Below, one piece after another: positions 1 to 6,616 of a DNA stretch of 7,287 nt (positions within the stretch are counted from its first letter, which is position 1; each line of letters begins with the position of its first letter). The stretch spans positions 1-7,287 of the forward strand of contig JAGPGI010000134.1 in the NCBI GenBank assembly GCA_018056045.1, in the 5' to 3' direction. Below the pieces are notes generated by a model, which was not told where the DNA came from, did no database searches, and saw only the letters and a program-made list of their open reading frames with translations. This DNA is from Paracoccus sp. (in: a-proteobacteria) (GTDB lineage Bacteria > Pseudomonadota > Alphaproteobacteria > Rhodobacterales > Rhodobacteraceae). The position numbers were made by a program, and so were the translations under genes.

Positions 1-1077
1 GGGCTCGAAATCGGGGAAGATCTCGGCAAAGCCCTGCAGGACGGCATAGGGCGCCGAGGTCTTGCCGTTCTCGCGGTCCTTCTCGGGAAAGCGGCTCTGC
101 ATGTAAAGCCCCGGCCGGCCCAGCCGCCGCCGCGCCACGGCCTGCGCGATGATGCGGTCCAGCCGCTCGGGCGTGGGCTCGGCGGCCGAGGGCGCGCCCT
201 GCAGCGGCGGCGGGAAATGCGCGTAAAGCTGATCGGCCCGGGGCCAGATCTTGCGCGCCAGAAAACAGCCCGACCCCGCCAGCATCTGCTGATGGTCGTC
301 GTAGAAGATATAGGGTTTGCCCTGATCGTCGAACTTGGCCAGCGTCAGCGAGCGGCTTTCGATCTGGCGCGAATGGTTGCGGGCCAGCGTCTGGAAATAG
401 CTTTCATCCGGGATCCAGACCCGCCGGAAATAGCGGTCATATTCGCCCCGGCGCGGATCGGTCAGGATCGCCTCGAGCGTGGGGCGCGTCAGGCACCACC
501 ATTGCGAACCCAGATGCGGAACCAGCCCCGACGGGATGCGCCGGCGCAGCTTGAGCCGGCGCTGCAGCGCGACATAGCGGTCAAACAGCTTGCGCTGGTA
601 ACGATAGGCAAAGGGGAAACGCAGGGTAAAGCGTTCCTCGTTCAGCCCGCCGACGGTCCAGCCGACATCTTCGGCGGTCACGCTTTCGATGAAGTCGCGC
701 TGCGAATGCCGCGCCAGATAGGCGCAAAGATCGGATACCGGCCGCAGGGGCAGGCAGGCCCCCGAGACCAGAATGACATGGGTGGCCTCGGGGAAACGCT
801 CAAGCAGCAGGCTGGCCGCATCCTGTGTCGCGCGCACAAGGCTGAAGGTGCCCCATTCGCAGACATGGCGGCGGCTGAACACCACCTGCGACAGATCGGC
901 CAATGCCTCGCGCATGGCGGCCACCTCGGCGGCGGGGGTCTTGGCATCGACATGGATCGAGACCGCCGCGCCGCCGGCCACCCAGACCCGGGCCATGCGC
1001 GCGGCGATGGCCAGCTCATTATGGCACAGCATGACCACGCCCAGCCGGATATCGTCCACAGGGACCGCCGCGTTCAT
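1..1077 (-). CDS. GT14 core-2/I-branching-type glycosyltransferase, C-terminus cut by window edge
   Basis: The reading frame is open for 359 codons from ATG at 1077 to the left edge, with no stop, so the C-terminus is missing. Residues 11-18 form the first beta strand, followed by LCHNE (17-21). IHVDAK (41-46), LVSGACLPL (103-111), GSQWWCLTR (190-198) and PDESYFQTL (223-231) are the usual landmarks of the Branch family (PF02485, GT14), whose known members move GlcNAc or xylose from UDP-sugars. The Glu of PDES is the likely catalytic base by family analogy. From about residue 290 the sequence no longer looks like the catalytic core and may begin an accessory domain; I recall alphaproteobacterial homologues with a C-terminal DUF5928, but cannot confirm it here. 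No signal peptide or membrane segment is visible, so it is probably cytoplasmic. The start overlaps the upstream stop as ATGA (1074-1077), and GGGGAA at 1084-1089 may serve as ribosome binding site. Donor and acceptor are unknown. Confidence 0.85.
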   Translation of the reverse strand, partial: MNAAVPVDDIRLGVVMLCHNELAIAARMARVWVAGGAAVSIHVDAKTPAAEVAAMREALADLSQVVFSRRHVCEWGTFSLVRATQDAASLLLERFPEATHVILVSGACLPLRPVSDLCAYLARHSQRDFIESVTAEDVGWTVGGLNEERFTLRFPFAYRYQRKLFDRYVALQRRLKLRRRIPSGLVPHLGSQWWCLTRPTLEAILTDPRRGEYDRYFRRVWIPDESYFQTLARNHSRQIESRSLTLAKFDDQGKPYIFYDDHQQMLAGSGCFLARKIWPRADQLYAHFPPPLQGAPSAAEPTPERLDRIIAQAVARRRLGRPGLYMQSRFPEKDRENGKTSAPYAVLQGFAEIFPDFEP

Positions 1078-2099
1078 GCCCAGTTCCCCGTCGAGATCAG
1101 CCCCAGCTCCTCGAGCTGGCGCCAGTCGCGCAACTCGCAGGACTCTTCGCACCAGAGTTCCGGGCCGTCGCGCAGGCCGCTGTGATAGGCCTTGTATTCA
1201 TGGCTGTTGGCGTAATGTTGCCGGCGGTTCAGTTCCTCGGCCGATTTCTCGACGAAGGTCGACAGGAACTTGGCATGCAGCAGGCACCCCGAGGCCTTTT
1301 CGCCGCCGCGTTCGTCATAGACCATGTTCAGCGAACGCGGCAGCAGCATATGGGTCGAACTGGCATAGGCATAGCCGCGTTCCCAGCGCACCAGCGGGAT
1401 CTTGTTCAGCGCCGGGCCATTGTCGGGATCGTCGGGAAAGAACACCCGCCCCCGCACGCCGCCCTGAATCCACAGGTTGCCATAGGCGCCGTTCTTGCGG
1501 ATCGAGTAATTCGCCGGATCGAACCAGCGCGCGATTTCGAACGGGTTCTGGCCGCTCTGATAGGGCTGCGCGTGGAGTGGCCCCTTGGGATACATGTCCA
1601 GAAGCATGGCCGAGAACGACCGGATCGCCGAGGCATCCATCCAGTCGGTCAGCGCCAGCAGCGGCCTTGTATCGCAATGCGGATAGATCAGGAACTCGTC
1701 GGGATCGACGGTCAGGCACCAATGCCCGCTGCCATGGCGGCGCAAAAGCCAGTTGAGCCAGTCCATGCCAAAGCGCGACTCGCGATAGCTGCCCTTGGTC
1801 AGCCACAGCGACACATCCGGCTGCGCCCGCAGGTATTCGCGCCCGCCATCATTCGAGCCGTTATCGACCACCAGAAAATGCCCGATGCCCATGCGCCGGT
1901 AATAATCGAGGAAATAGGGCAGTCGGATCGCCTCGTTGCGCAGGACCGTGAACAGCAGGATCTGGCCGGGACGGATCATGCCGGTGCGGTCCGCCACCGG
2001 CCTCAGCCGGCGCCCGCGCCGGATCGCGCGACCGATCAGCCACTGCCGGCGGGCGCGAAGCCTGACTTGACGGCGAAGAAAGCGGAACAGACGCGGCAC
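1074..2099 (-). CDS. GT2-type glycosyltransferase (PF13704-like)
   Basis: This is a 341-residue protein starting at GTG. The GTG start is supported by AGGTGAG eight bases upstream; the next Met is at residue 41, just before the first beta strand, and has less support. FTVLRNEAIRLPYFLDYYRR (50-69) and VVDNGSNDG (77-85) are typical of the Glyco_tranf_2_4 group of GT-A fold enzymes, and DPDEF (132-136) supplies the metal/nucleotide-sugar DxD. GCLLHAKF (271-278) offers a late His of the kind that often completes the metal site. The first 33 residues hold 14 Arg, a strongly basic arm that could bind membrane phospholipid. No hydrophobic segment suggests a membrane anchor. It starts four bases after the GT4 stop and ends overlapping the GT14 start, so it is very likely co-translated with both. 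The sugar transferred cannot be read from the sequence; given galU and galE upstream, glucose or galactose is a reasonable guess. Confidence 0.88.
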   Translation of the reverse strand: MPRLFRFLRRQVRLRARRQWLIGRAIRRGRRLRPVADRTGMIRPGQILLFTVLRNEAIRLPYFLDYYRRMGIGHFLVVDNGSNDGGREYLRAQPDVSLWLTKGSYRESRFGMDWLNWLLRRHGSGHWCLTVDPDEFLIYPHCDTRPLLALTDWMDASAIRSFSAMLLDMYPKGPLHAQPYQSGQNPFEIARWFDPANYSIRKNGAYGNLWIQGGVRGRVFFPDDPDNGPALNKIPLVRWERGYAYASSTHMLLPRSLNMVYDERGGEKASGCLLHAKFLSTFVEKSAEELNRRQHYANSHEYKAYHSGLRDGPELWCEESCELRDWRQLEELGLISTGNWA

Positions 2100-2103
2100 G
2101 GAC

Positions 2104-3384
2104 CTATCTCACCTGAGGATGGCTGGACATAGCGGCCGCGGACGCAGGCTGCAATCGCTCGCGCAGAACGGTATCGGCATGGGCGAAATAATCGCTCCAG
2201 TCGCGGATGGGCGGCGGATGCAGGCGCAGAGGCGTCGCGGCAGCCAAAAGCGCCACCGCCCCCGCCCAGCCGCGCGCATCATCGGGCGAGAGCCAGCGCG
2301 CATAATCCCCCAGAAGCTCGCGCGCCGCCGGCAGAGGCGCCGACAAAACCGGAATGCCGCGTGCCGCCGCCTCGGTCAGCGGCAGGCCAAAGCCCTCGGC
2401 CCGGCTGGGCATGAGCAATCCGTGGCAGCGTTCAAGCAGATAGGCGACAGCGCCATCGTCCAGCCCGGCGAATTCGCGCAGCGCGCCATCGGCCGGCAGC
2501 CTGTCCAGCCGGGCAAAGACCTGATGATTTTCCCAGCCGCGCCGGCCGATGATGTAAAGGCGAGGCAGGCGTTCGGGCGGCAGGCGGCGGGCCAGCTCCT
2601 GCCAGGCATCCAGCAGCAGGGCATGGTTCTTGCGCGGCTCGATCGTGCCCAGCGTGACAAAGAACGGCCGGTCCAGCGGGATATCGCCCGCGCTCGCGGG
2701 CGGCGGCGCCGGCTCGGCAAGCCTTGTCCCCAGAGGCACCGCCTCGACCGGCGCGCGCCTGGGCAGGCCCAGACGGTCGCGCCAGCGCAACACATCCGCC
2801 CGCGCCGCCTGCGAGACGGTCAGCACCAGATCGGCATGGCCAAGCGCGGCGGCAAAGCGGGTGCGGAATTTCTCGGACTGGCCGGCGCGGGTGAATTCGG
2901 GGTGATCCAGCGGGATCGTGTCATGGATCAGCACCACGCGGCGCAGCCCGCGCAGGTTCTGCCACAGCCGCGCCTCAAGGTTGCTGTGGCCGGCATTGAG
3001 ATAGCTGGTCGGCCCCATGCGCCGGATGACCCGGCGCGCGATGCCCTGCCCGTCGCGCCCGGCGCGGGTCAGCGCCATGCGCCGCAGCGCCGCCTCGGCC
3101 CGGGCGCGAACATGGCGCCGGCCGCGCAACCGGTCCAGAAATCCGGGTGCAGGCAGGTCGGCGGTGTCGCCCGCACCCCAGCGCAGGATGGCCGCGCCGG
3201 CGGCGGGGGGCAGCAGCAACTGCCCGTGCGGCACCCGGCACAGCAAGAGATGCGGCCGGGTCTGCAGATGGGCCAGCCATTCGGCCTCGACCCGGTCGAT
3301 GCCTGTCGCCGGCCCCTGTCCAAGCCGGGAAATCAGCCGCGAAACATCCAGCAGGATCGCCGGCTCAGGCGCCATAGCCACCAT
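2104..3384 (-). CDS. GT4-family (GT-B fold) glycosyltransferase
   Basis: This is a retaining GT-B glycosyltransferase of 426 residues, or 423 from the second ATG. The N-terminal half opens with ILLDVSRLISR (10-20) and TGIDRVE (27-33), a signature I associate with alphaproteobacterial polysaccharide GT4 proteins, and contains VVLIHDTIPLDHPEF (150-164). The C-terminal nucleotide-sugar half has LGTIEPRKNH (245-254), YIIGRRGW (277-284) and the E-x7-E motif EGFGLPLTE (E330 and E338), which contacts the donor sugar and phosphate in this family. No signal peptide or membrane helix is seen, so it should act on the cytoplasmic face. The gene overlaps galE by 20 bp from ATG 3384, or 11 bp from ATG 3375. 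Neither ATG has a convincing Shine-Dalgarno sequence (GGTGG lies only two bases before 3375), so the start is unsettled and translation probably depends on coupling. UDP-Glc or UDP-Gal is a likely donor from the neighbours, but this is inference. Confidence 0.9.
   Translation of the reverse strand: MVAMAPEPAILLDVSRLISRLGQGPATGIDRVEAEWLAHLQTRPHLLLCRVPHGQLLLPPAAGAAILRWGAGDTADLPAPGFLDRLRGRRHVRARAEAALRRMALTRAGRDGQGIARRVIRRMGPTSYLNAGHSNLEARLWQNLRGLRRVVLIHDTIPLDHPEFTRAGQSEKFRTRFAAALGHADLVLTVSQAARADVLRWRDRLGLPRRAPVEAVPLGTRLAEPAPPPASAGDIPLDRPFFVTLGTIEPRKNHALLLDAWQELARRLPPERLPRLYIIGRRGWENHQVFARLDRLPADGALREFAGLDDGAVAYLLERCHGLLMPSRAEGFGLPLTEAAARGIPVLSAPLPAARELLGDYARWLSPDDARGWAGAVALLAAATPLRLHPPPIRDWSDYFAHADTVLRERLQPASAAAMSSHPQVR
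2108..2114 (-). promoter_or_regulatory. Ribosome binding site that sets the GTG start at 2099
   Basis: On the minus strand AGGTGAG lies eight bases before GTG 2099, close to ideal Shine-Dalgarno spacing. It sits within the last codons of the upstream GT4 gene. This decides for the GTG rather than the internal ATG forty codons downstream. Confidence 0.7.
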
Positions 3385-4363
3385 TCTGATGCCAGCGCCA
3401 GGCGTCTCCGATCATCTGCGGCAGGGTCGAGCGGGCCGGGTTCCAGCCCAGCACCGCAATCGCCTTTTCGCTGCCCGAGACCAGCTTGACGGCATCACCG
3501 CCCCGGCGCGGGCCTTCGGTCAGCGGGACGGGCCGGTTGGTGACGTATTTCGAATGGTCGATCACCTCGCGCACCGAAAAGCCGTTGCCGGTGCCAAGGC
3601 AGAAGACATCATGCCCGCCCTTTTCGACCTTGCCGGCCAGCAGGTGCCGCAGGCCCAGCACATGGGCGTCGACCAGATCCATGACATGGACGTAATCGCG
3701 GATGCAGGTGCCGTCCGGGGTCGGGTAATCGGTGCCATGGATGGTCAGCGCCGGGCGCTTGCCGTCGATGGCATCCAGAATCAGCGGCACCAGATGCGTC
3801 TCGGGCTGGTGGAACTCGCCCACCTCGCCCTCGGGATCGGCACCCGCCACGTTGAAATAGCGAAAAATCACGCTGGAGAGCCCGTCCGAGGCGCCGAAAT
3901 CCTTCAGCATGTCCTCGATCGCGCGCTTGCTGGCGCCGTAGGCGTTCAGCGGCAGTTGCGGGGTGTTTTCGTCCAGCACCACCCCGTCATGATCGCCATA
4001 AGTGGCGCAGGTCGAGGAAAAGACGAAACTTCGCACCCCCGCAGCCAGCGTCGCCTCGATCAGGTTCAGCGAGGCGCTGACATTGCCGCGCCAGTATTTG
4101 CCCGGCTCGCGCATGGCTTCGCCGACCTGGCTCAGCGCGGCGAAATGCATGACGGCGACGGGTTGGTGACGGGCGAAAACCTCGTCCAGCCGGGCGCGGT
4201 CCAGCAATTCGCCCTGTTCGAAGGGGCCGAATTTCACCGCCTCGCGCCAGCCGGTGCAAAGGTTGTCATAAGTGACCGGGACGAAACCCGCGTCACGCAA
4301 CGCCTTGCAGGCATGCGAGCCGATATAGCCCGCACCGCCCGTCACCAATACCGTCGCCGTCAT
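3365..4363 (-). CDS. galE: UDP-glucose 4-epimerase
   Basis: GalE interconverts UDP-glucose and UDP-galactose with a tightly bound NAD in the cytosol, here presumably to supply galactose to the linked glycosyltransferases. The 332-residue length is close to the usual (about 338 in E. coli). VTGGAGYIGSHAC (7-19) is the NAD-binding GxxGxxG loop, VMHFAALS (71-78) follows it, FSSTCATYG (115-123) carries the catalytic Ser/Thr segment, and YGASK (142-146) gives the catalytic Tyr142 and Lys146 of the SDR fold. RYFNVAGADPEGEVGE (168-183) and PDGTCIRDYVHVMDL (216-230) are classic GalE substrate-domain motifs. Aligning the C-terminal RRGGD stretch with E. coli GalE places Leu294 where E. coli has the substrate-gating Tyr299, so some activity on N-acetylated sugars is possible but unproven. 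It begins three bases after the galU stop, with AAGG just upstream, so the two are almost certainly one transcript. Confidence 0.96.
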   Translation of the reverse strand: MTATVLVTGGAGYIGSHACKALRDAGFVPVTYDNLCTGWREAVKFGPFEQGELLDRARLDEVFARHQPVAVMHFAALSQVGEAMREPGKYWRGNVSASLNLIEATLAAGVRSFVFSSTCATYGDHDGVVLDENTPQLPLNAYGASKRAIEDMLKDFGASDGLSSVIFRYFNVAGADPEGEVGEFHQPETHLVPLILDAIDGKRPALTIHGTDYPTPDGTCIRDYVHVMDLVDAHVLGLRHLLAGKVEKGGHDVFCLGTGNGFSVREVIDHSKYVTNRPVPLTEGPRRGGDAVKLVSGSEKAIAVLGWNPARSTLPQMIGDAWRWHQNGGYGA

Positions 4364-4366
4364 GCC

Positions 4367-5257
4367 TTATTCCGCCGCCTTCAGGATCGAATTGATATCT
4401 GACAGATATTCGGCGAACTCGTCCTTGAGCTCCTCGCGCGCAAGGCCAAAGGCCACGGTCGCCTGCAGGAAGCCCGCTTTCGAGCCGCAGTCGAAGCGCT
4501 GGCCACGGAAGCGCAGGCCATAGACGCCGCGCCCTTCGGCGATCTCGTCGGCGATGGCGTCGGTCAGCTGGATTTCCCCGCCCGAGCCCTGCTTGAGCTT
4601 GTTGAGGTTGTTCAGCACCGTCGGCGCAAGGATGTAGCGCCCGATCACCGCAAGGTTCGAGGGCGGGTTTTCCTTGGGCTTTTCGACCATGCCCTTGGCA
4701 CGGACGATGGCGCCCATGTCCTCGGCCACGTCAAGGACGCCGTAAGCCTTGGTCTTGTCCAGCGGCACTTCCATGGTCGCGACCATGCTGCCGCCAGTGT
4801 CCTGATAGGCCTCGATCATCTGCTGAAGGCAGGGCGGCTCGCCCATGATGACGTCATCGGTCAGGATGACGGCAAAGGGCTCGTCGCCGACCAGCCGCCG
4901 CGCGCACCAGACCGCATGGCCCAGCCCCAGCGCCTTGTGCTGGCGGATATAGGCGATGGCGCCCGAATCCATGTTGGTGCTGCGCAGGATGTCCAGAAGG
5001 TCCGTCTTGTTGGCCTTTTTCAGATTCGATTCCAGCTCGTGAGCATGGTCGAAGTAATCCTCGAGCGCGCCCTTGCCACGCGAGGTGACGAAGATGAACT
5101 CCTCGATCCCGGCGGCACGGGCCTCGTCGATCGCATACTGGATCAACGGGCGGTCCACCAAGGTCATGATTTCCTTGGGAATGCTCTTCGTTGCGGGAAG
5201 AAAGCGGGTGCCCAGGCCAGCCACGGGGAAGATGGCCTTGGTTACTTTACGACTCAT
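4367..5257 (-). CDS. galU: UTP-glucose-1-phosphate uridylyltransferase
   Basis: GalU makes UDP-glucose and pyrophosphate from UTP and glucose-1-phosphate, the entry point to UDP-Gal and UDP-GlcA for cell-surface glycans. The 296-residue protein has the pyrophosphorylase loop FPVAGLGTRFLPATKS near residues 10-25 with PKE following, then the ILTDDVIMG metal-site segment, EKPKENPPSN, SGGEIQLTDAI and the C-terminal GQRFDCGSKAGFL, all in the standard bacterial GalU order. The frame stays open upstream to TTG 5284, but the ATG at 5257 is preferred because AGGAG sits eight bases before it and the family starts close to SRKVTKAIFP. It follows the only sizeable gap in the window and looks like the first gene of the galU-galE-GT4-GT2-GT14 run. 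Its stop is TAA, and its protein is richer in Lys, Ile and Asn than the Arg/Ala-rich glycosyltransferases, as expected of a conserved housekeeping enzyme. Confidence 0.97.
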   Translation of the reverse strand: MSRKVTKAIFPVAGLGTRFLPATKSIPKEIMTLVDRPLIQYAIDEARAAGIEEFIFVTSRGKGALEDYFDHAHELESNLKKANKTDLLDILRSTNMDSGAIAYIRQHKALGLGHAVWCARRLVGDEPFAVILTDDVIMGEPPCLQQMIEAYQDTGGSMVATMEVPLDKTKAYGVLDVAEDMGAIVRAKGMVEKPKENPPSNLAVIGRYILAPTVLNNLNKLKQGSGGEIQLTDAIADEIAEGRGVYGLRFRGQRFDCGSKAGFLQATVAFGLAREELKDEFAEYLSDINSILKAAE

Positions 5258-5265
5258 GAATAGGT

Positions 5266-5270
5266 CTCCT
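5266..5270 (-). promoter_or_regulatory. galU ribosome binding site
   Basis: AGGAG on the minus strand, eight bases upstream of ATG 5257. It is the clearest Shine-Dalgarno sequence in the window and selects this ATG over the in-frame TTG at 5284. Confidence 0.8.
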
Positions 5271-5292
5271 GACGTCTGCGCCAACCTTTTTG

Positions 5293-5327
5293 GGGGTTAT
5301 CCCCGTTTGTTCGCGACTGCGCAACAA
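5293..5327 (-). other. Two possible hairpins in the galU 5' leader
   Basis: In the predicted leader, reading the minus strand, TTGTTGCG (5327-5320) can pair with CGC(G)AACAA (5314-5307), giving an eight-pair stem with one bulged G and the loop CAGT. Shortly after it, GGGG-ATAA-CCCC (5304-5293) can form a four-pair stem. No U-run follows either, so they do not look like an intrinsic terminator, and no known riboswitch class is recognised. They may affect leader stability or be chance in GC-rich DNA. Confidence 0.35.
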
Positions 5328-5363
5328 GCGCGGTAAGAGCCAAACCGTTCCGTCCAACTACAA

Positions 5364-5393
5364 ATAATACGAATTTTTTTGTTTCCGTGACCA
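5364..5393 (-). promoter_or_regulatory. Candidate sigma-70-type promoter for galU operon
   Basis: On the minus strand TGGTCA (5393-5388, four of six matches to TTGACA) is separated by 18 bases from TATTAT (5369-5364, five of six matches to TATAAT). The spacer holds a run of seven A followed by TTC, the most A/T-rich stretch of the window. Initiation near 5357 would give a leader of about 100 bases before galU. The -35 is weak, and alphaproteobacterial promoters are poorly predicted from E. coli consensus, so this is a candidate only. Transcription could also enter from the upstream GT2 gene, since no terminator is evident between them. Confidence 0.45.
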
Positions 5394-5410
5394 GTTTCCG
5401 CCTATTTCCG
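5382..5410 (-). repeat. Three short direct repeats CGGAAA around the galU promoter
   Basis: CGGAAA occurs on the minus strand at 5410-5405, 5400-5395 and 5387-5382, with spacings of 10 and 13 bases. The last two extend to CGGAAAC. The copies straddle the GT2 stop codon and the candidate -35 element, and a partial fourth copy, CGGAAC, lies at 5352-5347. This placement would suit an operator or activator site, but the units are short and I recognise no known regulator consensus. Confidence 0.35.
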
Positions 5411-6616
5411 GCTCAGGTCCAGAGGATTTCCCCGCTCGCGGGCGAGGCGATCGGCCCAACCCATCAGAAAGACTGGCGAATCCCCCGGTCGCGACGGCCC
5501 CCAAAGCCCGCCGCGCTGTTCCCACCATCCGCCCTCGGCCATCACCAGACGATGCGGCTGGACCGAGGGGGTCATCAGCAAAATCGTGGCCAGATCGCCG
5601 GCCGCCACTGCACGGGCGGCGGCTTCGCGCAACTGTCCCGCCCGCCAGTGCCATCCGGCCAGAAACACATGGCCCGGCGCGGCGCGGGGCATGGGCTGGA
5701 ATTCGGGCGGCGCGGCATGCTCCCAGGGGCCGGGCGCTGGCGGGCAAAGCGCCTGCCCCTCGGCCAGCCCCGCCGCCAGCCCCGCCAGCAGCGGCGCCAC
5801 GGCAAAGGGATCGAGCCGCCCCGCGACCATATGACGCAGCAGCCGGCGGCGCTGGCTGGCGCGCATCCAGCCGGCATCACCGCCATGGCGCGCGGCAAAG
5901 ATCGCGGCCGAGCGGCCGATCTGCGTCAGATCCCTCGGCACGCCCGCCCCGGCGCGACCGGTCCCCGGCGCAATGCCATGGATCACCTGCGCCTGCGGCA
6001 CCACCGCCGTCAGCCCCTGCGGGAAACATGCATGCAGGCGCATGTTCACGTCGCTTTCGTCCAGATGATAAGGGAAGGCCGGATCAAAGCCGCCGATCTC
6101 CAGCAGGGCCTCGCGGCGAAAGGCGCAATTGGTGCCGATGGTGCTGACCGGCTGGCCATTTTCGGGCGACAGCAGGGCGGGTTCATCCAGATCAAAGGGG
6201 ATGGCCTGACCCGAGGGCGTCATCCGCTCGGCCCGCGCCTGCCAGCTCAGGCCATCGGGGCCACGGGTAAAGCCGGTCCCGGCCAGCACGCGGGGATCGG
6301 CAAAGGGGGCGCTCAGCGCCCCGGCCCAGCCGGGCACGGCGATGGCATCGTCGTCGATGAAGGCCACGACGGGGGCGGCGGCCAGCGCGATGCCCTCGTT
6401 GCGGGCCCGCGAGATGTTCGGGACATCAAAGGCCCGGCGCTTCAGCGGCAGGTCCGGGCGGGTGCCGACAGAGTCCGGGTCGGCGACCAGCACGATCTCG
6501 TATTCAGGATGGGTCTGGCGGGCCAGGGCGGCCAGACAACGGGCCAGATGCTGCGGCCGGTGGCGCGAGACGACGATGACACTGCATCGCGGCGCGCGCC
6601 CCGGCGCTGGCTGCAT
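5402..6616 (-). CDS. GT2 family glycosyltransferase with extra C-terminal region
   Basis: This is a 404-residue protein from ATG 6616, which overlaps the stop of the cytidylyltransferase gene as TGATG (one shared base). The frame is open further upstream, but that part lies over the neighbour's coding sequence, and the family's first strand begins right after this ATG. The N-terminal GT-A domain shows CSVIVVSRHRPQHL (11-24), NISRARNEGIALA (67-79), the metal-binding FIDDD (86-90), GTNCAFRR (161-168) and the acceptor/base motif HLDESD (184-189). Sequence after about residue 255 is not part of the standard GT2 fold: an Arg-rich helix, an Ala/Leu-rich segment (271-290) that is short for a membrane span, and a Trp-rich tail with FLAGWHWRAGQLREAA (318-333) and EGGWWEQRGGLWG (361-373), function unknown. 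No ribosome binding site stands out, so expression probably relies on coupling to the upstream gene. Its sugar specificity is not readable; the partner gene hints at a Kdo-containing glycan. Confidence 0.88.
   Translation of the reverse strand: MQPAPGRAPRCSVIVVSRHRPQHLARCLAALARQTHPEYEIVLVADPDSVGTRPDLPLKRRAFDVPNISRARNEGIALAAAPVVAFIDDDAIAVPGWAGALSAPFADPRVLAGTGFTRGPDGLSWQARAERMTPSGQAIPFDLDEPALLSPENGQPVSTIGTNCAFRREALLEIGGFDPAFPYHLDESDVNMRLHACFPQGLTAVVPQAQVIHGIAPGTGRAGAGVPRDLTQIGRSAAIFAARHGGDAGWMRASQRRRLLRHMVAGRLDPFAVAPLLAGLAAGLAEGQALCPPAPGPWEHAAPPEFQPMPRAAPGHVFLAGWHWRAGQLREAAARAVAAGDLATILLMTPSVQPHRLVMAEGGWWEQRGGLWGPSRPGDSPVFLMGWADRLARERGNPLDLSRK

Noticed and set aside
217..2132. Plus-strand open frames at 217-1185, 773-1756 and 1182-2132
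   Set aside because: They are opposite the GT14 and PF13704-like genes, overlap each other, and show no coding signature or ribosome binding sites.
2119..3489. Long plus-strand open frame (456 codons) opposite the GT4 gene
   Set aside because: It mirrors a well-supported minus-strand gene. Its protein is Arg/Gln/Pro-rich with no recognisable motif, as expected of an antisense frame in GC-rich DNA where stops are rare.
3017..4402. Long plus-strand open frame (461 codons) opposite galE and GT4
   Set aside because: It lies wholly across two real genes and spans their junction. There is no family motif, and codon bias fits the minus-strand genes.
5258..5284. Upstream TTG start for galU at 5284
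   Set aside because: It would add nine residues absent from the family and place the strong AGGAG sequence inside the gene; ATG 5257 is correctly spaced from that sequence.
5371..5387. T-run on the plus strand as a Rho-independent terminator
   Set aside because: No GC-rich stem precedes the T tract on the plus strand, and on the minus strand, where the genes lie, it is an A tract. It fits better as promoter-spacer A/T-rich DNA.
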